Assembly: GCF_025144145.1 (NCBI RefSeq)
Contig: NZ_CP083546.1
Coordinates: 1,504,501-1,568,500, forward strand
Length of the DNA: 64,000 bases
Direction: 5' to 3'
Source of the DNA: Leisingera sp. M658
GTDB lineage: Bacteria; Pseudomonadota; Alphaproteobacteria; Rhodobacterales; Rhodobacteraceae
Shown here: positions 32,376 to 40,754 of the stretch, one piece after another
Position numbering within the stretch: position 1 is the stretch's first letter
How the letters are laid out: each line of letters starts with the position of its first letter
Translations under genes and position numbers: made by a program
The notes under the pieces: generated by a model
The model's database searches: none
Seen by the model: the letters and a program-made list of their open reading frames with translations, nothing else
What the model was told of the DNA's origin: nothing

Positions 32376-33162
32376 GCAGACACTTTTTTCAGACGCGGAC
32401 ACGACGGTAGAGGAGCGGCTGGCAGCCGAGGCCCTGATCGTGGATGTGGACGGGTTCGAAGGCCCGCTTGACCTGCTTTTGACCCTGTCGCGCACCCAAA
32501 AGGTGGACCTGCGCAAGATCTCGGTGCTGGAGCTGGCCAAGCAGTATCTGACCTTTGTCAACAAGGCCAAGGAATTGCGGATTGAGCTGGCCGCGGATTA
32601 CCTGGTGATGGCGGCCTGGCTGGCGTTTCTGAAATCCCGCCTGCTGTTGCCGCCCGACCCGGCGGAAGACGGGCCGTCGGGCGAGGAGCTGGCGGCACAT
32701 CTGGCGTTCCAGTTGGAGCGCTTGCAGGCGATGCGCGATGCCTCTGCCCGGCTGCTGGCCCGCGACCGGCTGGGCCGCGACTTCTTTGCTCGCGGCGAAG
32801 AAGAAAGCGTCGCCCGGATCAAGACCGTCACTTACACTGCCAACCTCCTGGATCTGATGCAGGCCTATGCCCGAATCCGCACCAAGGAGGATTTCCGCCC
32901 CTTTGTGATGGACCGGGAGTCGGTCTTTACGATGGAAGAAGCCCTGGAGCGGATGCGCCAGCTGTTGGGGTTTACCGGCGGTTGGACCGATCTGATCAGC
33001 TATCTGCCGGACGGCTGGCACAGCGATCCGGTCAAGCGCCGCTCGGCCACTGCCTCCACCTTTGCTGCGTCTTTGCAGCTGGTGAAAGAAGGCAGGCTTG
33101 AGCTGCGCCAGAGTGAGATATTTGCGCCGATCCAGCTGCGCAGCCTGAACGAGGATACTTGA
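32368..33162 (+). CDS. scpA: Segregation and condensation protein A
   Basis: A 264-residue kleisin that, with ScpB, bridges the SMC ATPase heads in chromosome condensation. The N-terminal signature FEGPLDLLLTLSRTQKVDL (near residues 31-49) is diagnostic, and VRIK/LAFLKSRLLLPP follows. The C-terminal winged helix contains VAFAASLQLVKEGRLELRQ-like sequence (STFAASLQLVKEGRLEL). It overlaps nagZ and its stop overlaps the scpB start (TGATG), so all three are coupled. Confidence 0.95.
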   Translation: MAEQTLFSDADTTVEERLAAEALIVDVDGFEGPLDLLLTLSRTQKVDLRKISVLELAKQYLTFVNKAKELRIELAADYLVMAAWLAFLKSRLLLPPDPAEDGPSGEELAAHLAFQLERLQAMRDASARLLARDRLGRDFFARGEEESVARIKTVTYTANLLDLMQAYARIRTKEDFRPFVMDRESVFTMEEALERMRQLLGFTGGWTDLISYLPDGWHSDPVKRRSATASTFAASLQLVKEGRLELRQSEIFAPIQLRSLNEDT

Positions 33163-33842
33163 TGGAAGACCAGCTTATGGACAGCCACGGCGCTCCCGTC
33201 CGCGAAGAGAGCGACACGCTGTTTGATGCGCCGCCGATGGCGGAGCAGGAGCGGATGGTCGAGGCGGTGCTGTTTGCCAGCGCTGAGCCTGTTACCCTGC
33301 GCGATCTGGAAGGCCGGATGCCGCATGGCTGCAACCCGCGCGAGGCGGTGGAGCATCTGCGCAAGCGCTACGAGGGGCGCGGCGTGCGGGTGGTGCGTCT
33401 GGGCGATGCCTGGGCGATCCGCACAGCACCCGATCTGGGCTTTCTGATGCAGAAGGAAACCACCGAGCTGCGCAAGCTGAGCCGCGCCGCGATTGAGACA
33501 TTGGCGATTGTTGCCTATCACCAGCCGGTCACCCGCACCGAGATCGAAGAGATCCGTGGCGTGTCGGTGTCGCGCGGCACCATTGACCAGCTGATGGAGA
33601 TGGACTGGATCCGCCTGGGCCGCCGCCGGATGACGCCGGGCCGCCCGGTGACCTTTGTGGTGACGCCGGTCTTTCTGGATCATTTCGGCCTGGAAAGTGC
33701 CCGCGACCTGCCGGGGTTGAAGGAACTGCGTGCCGCGGGCCTGCTGGAGAACCGGCCGCCGCCGGGGGCCTTTGCGATGGGCCAGGGGGGCGACGACGAC
33801 GACGAGGAACCGGAAGAACAGGCGGAACTGTTCGAAGAGTGA
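33162..33842 (+). CDS. scpB: Segregation and condensation protein B
   Basis: A 226-residue ScpB with two winged-helix domains: VEAVLFASAEPVTLRDLEGRM (near 30-50), and SRAAIETLAIVAYHQPVTR followed by EIEEIRGVSVS (near 107-135), the family's most conserved part. The C-terminus is an acidic tail (DDDDEEPEEQAELFEE). It is translationally coupled to scpA. In many relatives the tatABC genes follow; here a small protein and a convergent MFS gene follow instead. Confidence 0.95.
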   Translation: MEDQLMDSHGAPVREESDTLFDAPPMAEQERMVEAVLFASAEPVTLRDLEGRMPHGCNPREAVEHLRKRYEGRGVRVVRLGDAWAIRTAPDLGFLMQKETTELRKLSRAAIETLAIVAYHQPVTRTEIEEIRGVSVSRGTIDQLMEMDWIRLGRRRMTPGRPVTFVVTPVFLDHFGLESARDLPGLKELRAAGLLENRPPPGAFAMGQGGDDDDEEPEEQAELFEE

Positions 33843-33975
33843 CGCCTCAGGGCGCGGTTTACGCAATCGTGTCTGCCGGTGTTTTGTCCCGGCGGTGTTT
33901 AGCGGTGTTCTGCGCCCCGGAATTGTCTTAATTTGCCCTTAAGATCGCGGGCAGTCAGGAAGCGGGGCCAAGGCC

Positions 33976-34164
33976 ATGACATTGAATTCGATCATCAACA
34001 TGGTGCTGCGGCGGCTGGTCAGCCGCGCAGTCAATGCAGGCGTTAATGCCGGTATCAGTGCGGTTGCCAAACGCGGCAAGGGTCAGCCGCGCAACGCACC
34101 GCCCGCGCAGCAGGCGGGCAGTTCGCGCATTCCGCCGGTCAAGCCGGGGCGCCGTCAGGGCTGA
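33976..34164 (+). CDS. Small basic protein of unknown function
   Basis: A 62-residue protein (MTLNSIINMVLRRLVSRAVN start) with an amphipathic N-terminal helix, a repeated VNAGVNAGIS segment and a basic, Pro-rich C-terminus (PPVKPGRRQG). I recall similar short proteins in roseobacters. It overlaps the end of the convergent MFS gene by 26 bp. AGGAAGCGGGG lies upstream of the ATG. Function unknown. Confidence 0.6.
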   Translation: MTLNSIINMVLRRLVSRAVNAGVNAGISAVAKRGKGQPRNAPPAQQAGSSRIPPVKPGRRQG

Positions 34165-35290
34165 CCCGCTTGCGCCTCAGGCCCAAGGCCTCAAGCGCAG
34201 CGCAGGCTGACAGCAGGGCGGAGACGGCTAAGCAGCCCGCCAGTCCCCAGCCGGCATAGGCCGCAGCGCCGCAAAAAGGGGCTGCGAAGACGCACAGGTA
34301 GGTCACGGTGCTGAACAGCCCCATGATGGCGCCGCGCTGCTTCGGATCCAGCTGTGTCACCCGCGCCACCACCAGGTTCAGCGCCAGGTGCTGGCAGATC
34401 CCCCACAGTACCGCGAGGCTCAGCAGCAGCATGTATTGGTCCGCCCACACCATCATCAGCAAATAGCTTGCAGTGACGCCCAGAAACACCGGCGGCGTTG
34501 CCCGTGCCAGGCCCAGCCGGTCCAGCAGCGGATCCAGCAGCACCGCCAGGCCAAAGCCGATGCCATAGAACAGCGGCAGCAGGCCCGCCTGGGTGGTGCT
34601 GTGCCCCAGTGCTTGGGTGATATGGGCACCAGTGAAGAAGTAGCTGCTGTAAAAGCCCAGCATCAGCAGCGCAGTGGCCAGCAACCCGCCTGTGATGCCC
34701 GGCACCCGCAGCGCGGTCAGCGGCGAGGTTGCCTGGCCGCTGGGGCTGCCTGCCCCGCGCAAGGCGCGCGCCGCGCCCCACAACACAAGCGCCACGCCTG
34801 ACAGGGCGCCATAGACCGCCCGCCAGCCTGCCAGATCGGTGGCCCAGGCGCTGACGCTGACGCCCAGCACCATCGACACCGTCCAACCCGCAAGCACATA
34901 GCCCAGCACCTGCGCCTCGCGTCCTTTGGGGGCAATCACCATCGCCAGCGTATAGATCGAGGGCAGGGCGGCGCCCGCTGCCAGCCCGCACACCGCCTGC
35001 GCCGCCATCAGCCACCAGACATCCGGTGCTGCGGCACTGGCCGCCAGCCCAGCGGCCAGCAGCATGAGGGCTGCGCGCAGCAACCGCCCGGCGCCGATGC
35101 GGTCTGCCATTGGCGCCAGCAGCAGCGCCGCCGCGGCCACTCCCAGCCCATAGGCGCTGGCGGCCCGCATCACCTCTGTTGTGGTGGCCTCCAGGGTTTC
35201 ACTGACAGCCGTCACCACCGGCGACAGCAGCAGGGAGTTTGCACCAATCACGCCAATTGCGCTCATCAGGATCAGAATCGGGGTTCGCAT
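34139..35290 (-). CDS. Major facilitator superfamily transporter
   Basis: A 383-residue carrier with about twelve hydrophobic helices. The loop 2-3 motif is seen as LLAPMADRIGAGRLLRAAL, and the N-terminus (MRTPILILMSAIGVIGANS) forms helix 1. The shape is that of drug or sugar effluxers (DHA1 group). It is divergent from an Lrp-type regulator at 35362, and a palindrome lies right at its start codon, so it is probably controlled by that regulator. The substrate is unknown; amino-acid or drug export is plausible. Confidence 0.85.
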   Translation of the reverse strand: MRTPILILMSAIGVIGANSLLLSPVVTAVSETLEATTTEVMRAASAYGLGVAAAALLLAPMADRIGAGRLLRAALMLLAAGLAASAAAPDVWWLMAAQAVCGLAAGAALPSIYTLAMVIAPKGREAQVLGYVLAGWTVSMVLGVSVSAWATDLAGWRAVYGALSGVALVLWGAARALRGAGSPSGQATSPLTALRVPGITGGLLATALLMLGFYSSYFFTGAHITQALGHSTTQAGLLPLFYGIGFGLAVLLDPLLDRLGLARATPPVFLGVTASYLLMMVWADQYMLLLSLAVLWGICQHLALNLVVARVTQLDPKQRGAIMGLFSTVTYLCVFAAPFCGAAAYAGWGLAGCLAVSALLSACAALEALGLRRKRVSPDGAPA

Positions 35291-35294
35291 GGGT

Positions 35295-35318
35295 TTACCT
35301 TGAAAAATGTTCAGGTAA
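35295..35318. promoter_or_regulatory. Operator-like palindrome between the MFS and Lrp genes
   Basis: TTACCT (35295-35300) and AGGTAA (35313-35318) are perfect 6-bp arms 12 bp apart. They lie 5 bp upstream of the MFS start codon. A site for the divergent Lrp protein is likely. Confidence 0.5.
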
Positions 35319-35361
35319 CTTTGCTATGTGCTGAATGACGTTCTGTGAAGGGCAGCTGGAT

Positions 35362-35892
35362 ATGGCAACGGAAATAACAGATGGGGTTCGGAAAAATACG
35401 GGGCCGGCCCGGGTTCTGGATGCTTTGGACCGAAGAATATTAGGCGCGCTGAGTACCGATGCGACGCTGTCTTATGCTGCCATCGGCCAGGAGGTCGGTC
35501 TGTCGGCGCCCGCGGTGCATGAACGTGTCAAGCGGCTGCGCGCCTCTGGCGCGATTGAGGCAACCATTGCGCGGCTGGACGGCGCTGCAGTGGGCAAGCC
35601 GCTGTTGGCCTTTATCCATGTGGACACCGAGGGCTGGGGCGTGACCACGGATCTTTTGGCGCTGCAAGAGATGCCGGAGCTGGAGGAGGTGCACAGCTCT
35701 GCCGGGGATACCAACCTGATTCTCAAGGTGCGGGTGGCCTCCCCCAAAGCGCTGGAGGGGCTGCTGGCGCGGATTTACGAGGTCGGCTGTGTGCGTGCCA
35801 CCCGCACCTATACGGTGCTGTCGACGCATCTGGACCGGCCGGTGCAGGCAGGCACGACGAAGGAACTGGCGGACGGCGGGCCGGTGAAGTAA
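35362..35892 (+). CDS. Lrp/AsnC family regulator of the MFS gene
   Basis: A 176-residue Lrp/AsnC protein with an N-terminal extension of about 20 residues. The helix-turn-helix is LSYAAIGQEVGLSAPAVHERVKRL (near 40-63), and a RAM domain follows (AFIHVDTEGWGVTTDLL to CVRATRTYTVLSTHLD). ATG at 35362 has AAGGG upstream. It is divergent from the MFS gene, the usual layout for a regulator and its target exporter. Confidence 0.85.
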   Translation: MATEITDGVRKNTGPARVLDALDRRILGALSTDATLSYAAIGQEVGLSAPAVHERVKRLRASGAIEATIARLDGAAVGKPLLAFIHVDTEGWGVTTDLLALQEMPELEEVHSSAGDTNLILKVRVASPKALEGLLARIYEVGCVRATRTYTVLSTHLDRPVQAGTTKELADGGPVK

Positions 35893-35930
35893 CCGCCCGG
35901 CTTTTGGGCCGGGTGCTGCCCAATTTGCTA

Positions 35931-37010
35931 TCAGGCAGGCGTCTTGAAGTGCTTTGACAGTTTCAGCCCCTGGCCCTGGTAATTCGAGGCAATCCCGGCG
36001 CCATAAAGCTGCTCGGGCACCTCGGCCATCTTCTCATAGACCAGACGCCCGACCACTTGGCCGTGCTCCAGCACAAACGGCGCCTCGTGGCAGCGCACTT
36101 CCAGCACCCCGCGCGAGCCGGTGCCGCCGGCCGCGTCATGGCCGAATCCAGGATCGAAAAAGCCCGCGTAATGCACCCGGAATTCACCCACCATCGCCAG
36201 ATAGGGCGCCATCTCGGCGGCAAAGGCGGGCGGGATATGCACCGCTTCGCGACTGACCAGAATGTAAAAGGCACCAGGGTCCAGAATGATGCGGCCCTCC
36301 TTGGTGCGCACTTCCTCCCAGTATTCCTGCGGGTCGTATTCGCCGATCCGGTCCAGGTCGATGACGCCGGTATGCGGCTTGGCGCGGTAGCCGACCAGAT
36401 CACTGCCGGGCAGTTTCAGATCAACCGAAAAGCCCAGGCCATCCTCGATCACCGCGTCGCCGTCAACCAGCGGCGAGCCTGCGTGCAGCATTTTCAGCTC
36501 GGCATCGCTGAGGACTGCCTGGCCGGTGCGGAACCGGATCTGGTTGAGACGCATGCCGGGCCGTACCAGCACCGAAAAGGACCGGGGGCAGATCTCGGCA
36601 TAAAGCGGGCCGGTGTAGCCGGGTTTGATGCGGTCAAACTCCTCGCCGCCGTCGGTGATGGTGCGGGTCAGAAGATCCAGCCGCCCGGTGGAGCTTTTGG
36701 CATTGGCCACCGCAGAGACATCCTTTGGCAGCGCCAGGCTTTCCATCAAGGGCACCACATAGACGCAGCCTTTTTCCAGCACCGCGCCGCCCTCAAGGCT
36801 GATCCGGTGCATCTCAAACTCGGTCAGACGGTCGGAAACGCTGCGGCCCTGGCCGGTCAGAAACGAGGCACGCACCCGGTAAGCCACGTTGCCCAGGCGC
36901 AGGTCCAGGCTGGCGGGCTGCACCTGGCCTTCGACCAGCGGGGTGCTGACGGCGATTTCGCCGTGATCCAGCATCTTTTCAATGGTTTGGCTGGGCAATA
37001 CGCCTGTCAT
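35931..37010 (-). CDS. dcd: 2'-Deoxycytidine 5'-triphosphate deaminase, double-length form
   Basis: A 359-residue protein made of two dUTPase/Dcd-fold halves. The first has QVQPASLDLRLGNVAYRVR, VANAKSSTGRLDLLTRTITDGGEEFD and GPLYAEICPRSFSVLVRPGMRLNQIRF. The second repeats the fold (ILDPGAFYILVSREAVHIPP, AGFFDPGFGHDAAGGTGSRGVLEVR). Classical Dcd is about 190 residues and trimeric, so this fused form, known in alphaproteobacteria, supplies two subunits per chain. It deaminates dCTP to dUTP for thymidylate supply. Confidence 0.88.
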   Translation of the reverse strand: MTGVLPSQTIEKMLDHGEIAVSTPLVEGQVQPASLDLRLGNVAYRVRASFLTGQGRSVSDRLTEFEMHRISLEGGAVLEKGCVYVVPLMESLALPKDVSAVANAKSSTGRLDLLTRTITDGGEEFDRIKPGYTGPLYAEICPRSFSVLVRPGMRLNQIRFRTGQAVLSDAELKMLHAGSPLVDGDAVIEDGLGFSVDLKLPGSDLVGYRAKPHTGVIDLDRIGEYDPQEYWEEVRTKEGRIILDPGAFYILVSREAVHIPPAFAAEMAPYLAMVGEFRVHYAGFFDPGFGHDAAGGTGSRGVLEVRCHEAPFVLEHGQVVGRLVYEKMAEVPEQLYGAGIASNYQGQGLKLSKHFKTPA

Positions 37011-37096
37011 GTCCTGTCCCCCTCGGTGCCGGCTTTGCGGCGATGCTGGCCGAATTGGCCGCGCTGCGCAATCGGCAAAGCCCTGCGCTGGATACG

Positions 37097-37131
37097 AAAA
37101 CGCCCGGGTGCGTGAACACCCGGGCGTTTTT
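37097..37131 (-). terminator. Terminator of tRNA-Pro, also works in the other direction
   Basis: CGCCCGGGTG (37101-37110) pairs with CACCCGGGCG (37117-37126). AAAA precedes and TTTTT follows, so both strands have a T tract. Confidence 0.85.
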
Positions 37132-37135
37132 CATA

Positions 37136-37212
37136 TGGTCGGGCTAGCAGGACTCGAACCTGCGACCTTCCGTCCCCCAGACGGACGCGCTACCAGGCTG
37201 CGCCATAGCCCG
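37136..37212 (-). tRNA. tRNA-Pro (anticodon GGG)
   Basis: On the minus strand CGGGCTA pairs with TAGCCCG, then A and an encoded CCA. The anticodon stem TCCGT/ACGGA encloses CTGGGGG, giving anticodon GGG. The T-arm GCAGGTTCGAGTCCTGC is perfect. 77 nt. Confidence 0.97.
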
Positions 37213-37366
37213 TTGAGGAGCCTTCTAACCGTTTTGGCGGCAGGGGCAAGAGGGGGCGGCAATATTTTTCGCGCCGCCGCAAAGAAAGTCAGCAGAGGAA
37301 AGCAGTTGCGGCGCAGGCCAGCTGCGGCAGCCGTTTCCCGGGGCGGGCGACGGGCTGGACCGCGGT

Positions 37367-39346
37367 TCAGTGGCTGCTTACAGTAAGGACCCGCAGTTCT
37401 TCCGCGCAGGCGGCAATTTCACCCAATACATGCGGCGGCAAGCTGCGGATGGCGGCGAGATGCGCCAGAACACCCGGTTGCGGCACCGGAGGCCGGGCTG
37501 GCGGCTGGACTGGCGGCTGGGCGGACTCGCCGGGCGCCGTGGTTTCCGTTGCAGTCTCTTGAGGTGCCGGCGGTTCCGTTTCTGCCGGGCTGTCCTGGGG
37601 CGCTTCGGCCGCAGGGTCGAAGCCGGAGGAGAATTCCAGCGCATCCACTTGCCGGGCGGCCTCGTCCAGATCATGCGGCGGGAAAGACATCGCGGGATCC
37701 GCTTCTGAAGCAGGCGCGGCGGCAGCCTCGGGCGGGGCCAAGCCGAAGTCCAGCGGCTCTTCCGGCTGCAGGCCTGCGGCGGCCACCAGAGTGTCCTCGG
37801 CCGGCTCCGGATCCGCTGGCGGGGCGTCCGCTGCAAAAGCTGCCGGTTCTTCTGCGGGCGCCGGTGCCTGGCTGGAAACGGAGTCTTCCGCCGGGACCGG
37901 CTGTTCTGCCGGCGCGGCCCCGGCCGCCGATTCGGACCCGGCATCGGGCGCTTGTTCTGCAACCGGCTCTGCGGCTCGTTCCGGTTCCGCCGCTGCGGCT
38001 GGTTCGTCCAGCGGTGCGGCGGAGGGATCAGAGGCAGGCTCTGCCATTGGCGCCGGCGCGGTGTCCGGTTCTTCCGGGACTGCGGGCTGTTCCGGAACGG
38101 GTTCCGGATTCGCAGCCGCATCGGCTTCCCAAACAAATTCTTGCGGCTCTTCGATTGCCGCTTCGGGGGGCAGACCCGGTACTGCGGCTGGGATATCCGT
38201 GGCGGCGGGCTGCGCCTCCTCGGCCTCTGGCGCGGCGGTACCCGGATCAAGTGCCGCGGCTTCGCGTGCAGGCGGTGCCGCCTCTGGCTCTGCCGGCGGC
38301 TGCTCCAGAGGCAGGTCCGGGGCCTTGGTTGCCGGTGGTTGGTCCCCGGCCGGGCCGGAGGCAGCTGGGAGGTTTGCGGAATCCGCACCGGTCTGCGGCG
38401 GCTCCGCTGCGGCAGGATCTTCTGCAAGGCTGTCCATCACTGGCGCGGCCGGCTCTGCTTTGGCGTCAGTGGCGGAAATCTCAACCGCAGCAGCAGGCGC
38501 GGGGTCTTCAATCACCGGCGTGGCAGCGGGGCGGTCCTGTACGGGTGCTTCCGGTGCCGGGGCGGCGGGCTGATCGACTGAGGACTCTGCGCTGTACGCA
38601 TCGGCTGAGACATCCTTAGCAGTCTCAGCGGCGGGCAGATCCAGCGATACAGCAGAGCCAGGCGCATCAGCATCGGGCAAAGCGGCAGAGGCTTCGGGCT
38701 CCGGGGCGCTGGTAAGGGGCAGGTCTGCGGGGATTTCTGCCACGGGGGATTCGCCGGGGCCGGTTGTTGGCTGTTCTGTGCCGGCCTCTGCACCGTTGTC
38801 AGCGGCGGGCGGCTCTGGGTCCGTCTGATTTTGCGGCTTGGGGACGGATTCGGGGTCGGTTTCGGGGGCAGATGCCGGGCCGCTGTCCGGCAGCGCGCCG
38901 GTTTCAGTTCTGGCTGCATCAGCTGCCGCCGTGGGCGGGAAGCCGACTACATTGCTGCCCGGATCAGGATCCTGCGCGGCTGCGTCAAGGCTCAGCTCCA
39001 GCGAGCTTTGCCAATCATCGCCAAGCTTATCGGCCGGCGGCACGGCTTCGGGGCGCTCTGCGGCTGAGCCGTCAAGCGAATGGGAAAAGCCGGACACATG
39101 CGCCGCGCCATGCTCGCGCAGCAGCGCCTGCACCTCCTTGATCGGCAGCCCGTCGTCATGCAGCAGTTTCTTGATGCCGCCCAGAAGCAGCATATCCGCA
39201 GGCCGGTAATAGCGCCGCCCGCCGGCGCGCTTTACAGGTTTGAGCTGGGTGAACTTGCTTTCCCAGAAGCGCAGGACATGGGCCTGCACGCCCAGCCATT
39301 CCGCAACTTCGCTAATGGTGCGGAACGCGTCCGGTGATTTCGACAT
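37367..39346 (-). CDS. MerR-family regulator with a very long disordered C-terminal region
   Basis: A 659-residue protein. Residues 8-80 form a MerR helix-turn-helix ([21 protein letters not shown], then [23 protein letters not shown]). Residues from about 100 to 620 are an extreme Ala-Pro-Glu-rich low-complexity stretch. A conserved C-terminal helix closes it ([20 protein letters not shown], near 625-645). MerR regulators are normally 120-200 residues. The gene follows ihfA in the plsX-fabH-ihfA-merR order typical of the group, where the MerR protein is usually short or only moderately extended. Target unknown. Confidence 0.85.
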   Translation of the reverse strand: MSKSPDAFRTISEVAEWLGVQAHVLRFWESKFTQLKPVKRAGGRRYYRPADMLLLGGIKKLLHDDGLPIKEVQALLREHGAAHVSGFSHSLDGSAAERPEAVPPADKLGDDWQSSLELSLDAAAQDPDPGSNVVGFPPTAAADAARTETGALPDSGPASAPETDPESVPKPQNQTDPEPPAADNGAEAGTEQPTTGPGESPVAEIPADLPLTSAPEPEASAALPDADAPGSAVSLDLPAAETAKDVSADAYSAESSVDQPAAPAPEAPVQDRPAATPVIEDPAPAAAVEISATDAKAEPAAPVMDSLAEDPAAAEPPQTGADSANLPAASGPAGDQPPATKAPDLPLEQPPAEPEAAPPAREAAALDPGTAAPEAEEAQPAATDIPAAVPGLPPEAAIEEPQEFVWEADAAANPEPVPEQPAVPEEPDTAPAPMAEPASDPSAAPLDEPAAAAEPERAAEPVAEQAPDAGSESAAGAAPAEQPVPAEDSVSSQAPAPAEEPAAFAADAPPADPEPAEDTLVAAAGLQPEEPLDFGLAPPEAAAAPASEADPAMSFPPHDLDEAARQVDALEFSSGFDPAAEAPQDSPAETEPPAPQETATETTAPGESAQPPVQPPARPPVPQPGVLAHLAAIRSLPPHVLGEIAACAEELRVLTVSSH

Positions 39347-39361
39347 GGCCTATTGGTCCCG

Positions 39362-39664
39362 TTATTTACGGTTGCCGTCTGCCACGCGGTCTTTCATCAG
39401 GTGGGAGGGCCGGAAGGTCAGCACGCGCCGCGGCTGAATCGGCACTTCTTCGCCGGTTTTCGGGTTGCGCCCGACCCTGGCTGATTTGTCCCGCACGCTG
39501 AATGTGCCGAACGAGGAAATCTTCACCTGTTCACCGCGCACCAGGGCATCCGACATGTATTGCAGCATGCTTTCCACCAGCTGCGCGCTTTCGTTGCGCG
39601 ACAGGCCGACTTCCCGGAAAACTGCTTCACTCAAATCCATTCGTGTAAGTGTTTTTTCGCCCAT
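39362..39664 (-). CDS. ihfA: Integration host factor subunit alpha
   Basis: A 100-residue DNA-bending protein of the HU/IHF family. [20 protein letters not shown] (N-terminal helices) and [21 protein letters not shown] (DNA-binding arm with the intercalating Pro) identify IHF alpha. It forms a heterodimer with IhfB. GGGGAAT lies just upstream of the start at 39664. A good promoter lies 23 bp before the start codon. Confidence 0.95.
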   Translation of the reverse strand: MGEKTLTRMDLSEAVFREVGLSRNESAQLVESMLQYMSDALVRGEQVKISSFGTFSVRDKSARVGRNPKTGEEVPIQPRRVLTFRPSHLMKDRVADGNRK

Positions 39665-39686
39665 ACCATTCCCCGTTGTTTGCCAA

Positions 39687-39716
39687 AGCATAGGGCGCGG
39701 GGAATTTCCCTGTCAA
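39687..39716 (-). promoter_or_regulatory. Sigma-70-type promoter of ihfA
   Basis: On the minus strand TTGACA (39716-39711) and TATGCT (39692-39687) are 18 bp apart, the best consensus promoter in the window. The spacer contains the near-palindrome GGGAATTTCCC, a possible operator. Confidence 0.7.
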
Positions 39717-39765
39717 TATCAATGAATTGCGCGGGGTGTTTCGGGCGGAATTTAAGACTGCAGGG

Positions 39766-40737
39766 TTACCAGCGCACCACAACGGCACCCCAGGCGAGGC
39801 CGCCGCCGATGGCTTCGGTCACAATCAGATCGCCTTCCTTGATCTGGCCGCGCTCTTTGCCGACGGACAGGGCCAGCGGAATGGAGGCGGCAGAGGTGTT
39901 GCCGTGATCCTGCACGGTTACCACCACGTTGTCCATGCTGAGGCCCATTTTCTTGGCCGTGCCCTGGATGATGCGGATATTGGCCTGATGCGGCACGATC
40001 CAATCCACATCCGCGGCCGCCAGCCCGGCCTTGTCCAGTGCGGTGTTCGCGGTAGAGGCGAGTTTTTCCACTGCGTGGCGGAACACCTGGTTGCCCTGCA
40101 TCCGCAAATGGCCGGTCGACTGGGTGGAGACGCCGCCGTCCACATACAAGAGATCCTTGTAGCGCCCGTCCGAGTTGAGGTCGGTCGACAGGATGCCGCG
40201 GTCCCTGTTGGTGCCGGGCTGCTCCTGACCTTCCAGCAGCAGCGCGCCGGCGCCGTCGCCGAACAGCACACAGGTGCCGCGGTCGGTCCAGTCCATGATC
40301 CGGCTGAAGGTCTCGGCGCCGATCACCAGCACCCGCTCTGCCTGGCCCGAGGCGATCAGCGCGTTGGCATTGCTCAGCGCATAGACAAAGCCGGCGCAGA
40401 CCGCCTGCACGTCAAAGGCAAAGCCTTTTGTCATGCCCAGCTTGGACTGCACCATGGTGGCGGCGGAGGGAAAGGTGAGGTCGGCGGTGGAGGTTGCCAC
40501 GATGATGGCGTCCACATCTTCAGCCGTCAGCCCTGCGTCTGCCAAAGCGCGTTCCGCTGCCTTGGCGGCCATATCCGATGTGGTCTCACCCTCGGCGGCG
40601 AAATGGCGGCGTTCGATGCCAGACCGGCTGCGGATCCAGTCGTCCGTGGTATCCAGCGTGGCTTCGAATTCCGCGTTTTCAACCACCCGTTCGGGGAGAT
40701 AGTGTCCTGTGCCAACAACTACCGCGCGTCGCGTCAT
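39766..40737 (-). CDS. fabH: Beta-ketoacyl-ACP synthase III
   Basis: A 323-residue thiolase-fold enzyme that condenses acetyl-CoA with malonyl-ACP to start fatty acid synthesis. The active-site Cys lies in FDVQAVCAGFVYAL (near residue 112), the His in VPHQANIRI (near 248) and the Asn in VQDHGNTSAASIPLAL (near 278). It follows plsX after 17 bp, so membrane lipid initiation genes are coexpressed. Confidence 0.96.
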   Translation of the reverse strand: MTRRAVVVGTGHYLPERVVENAEFEATLDTTDDWIRSRSGIERRHFAAEGETTSDMAAKAAERALADAGLTAEDVDAIIVATSTADLTFPSAATMVQSKLGMTKGFAFDVQAVCAGFVYALSNANALIASGQAERVLVIGAETFSRIMDWTDRGTCVLFGDGAGALLLEGQEQPGTNRDRGILSTDLNSDGRYKDLLYVDGGVSTQSTGHLRMQGNQVFRHAVEKLASTANTALDKAGLAAADVDWIVPHQANIRIIQGTAKKMGLSMDNVVVTVQDHGNTSAASIPLALSVGKERGQIKEGDLIVTEAIGGGLAWGAVVVRW

Positions 40738-40754
40738 TCGATTGCCTGCCTATT

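Noticed and set aside
37549-38619. Open frames opposite and out of phase with the MerR tail
   Set aside because: The low-complexity Ala-Pro-Glu DNA leaves all frames open. Only the minus-strand frame continues into the MerR domain and the conserved C-terminal helix.
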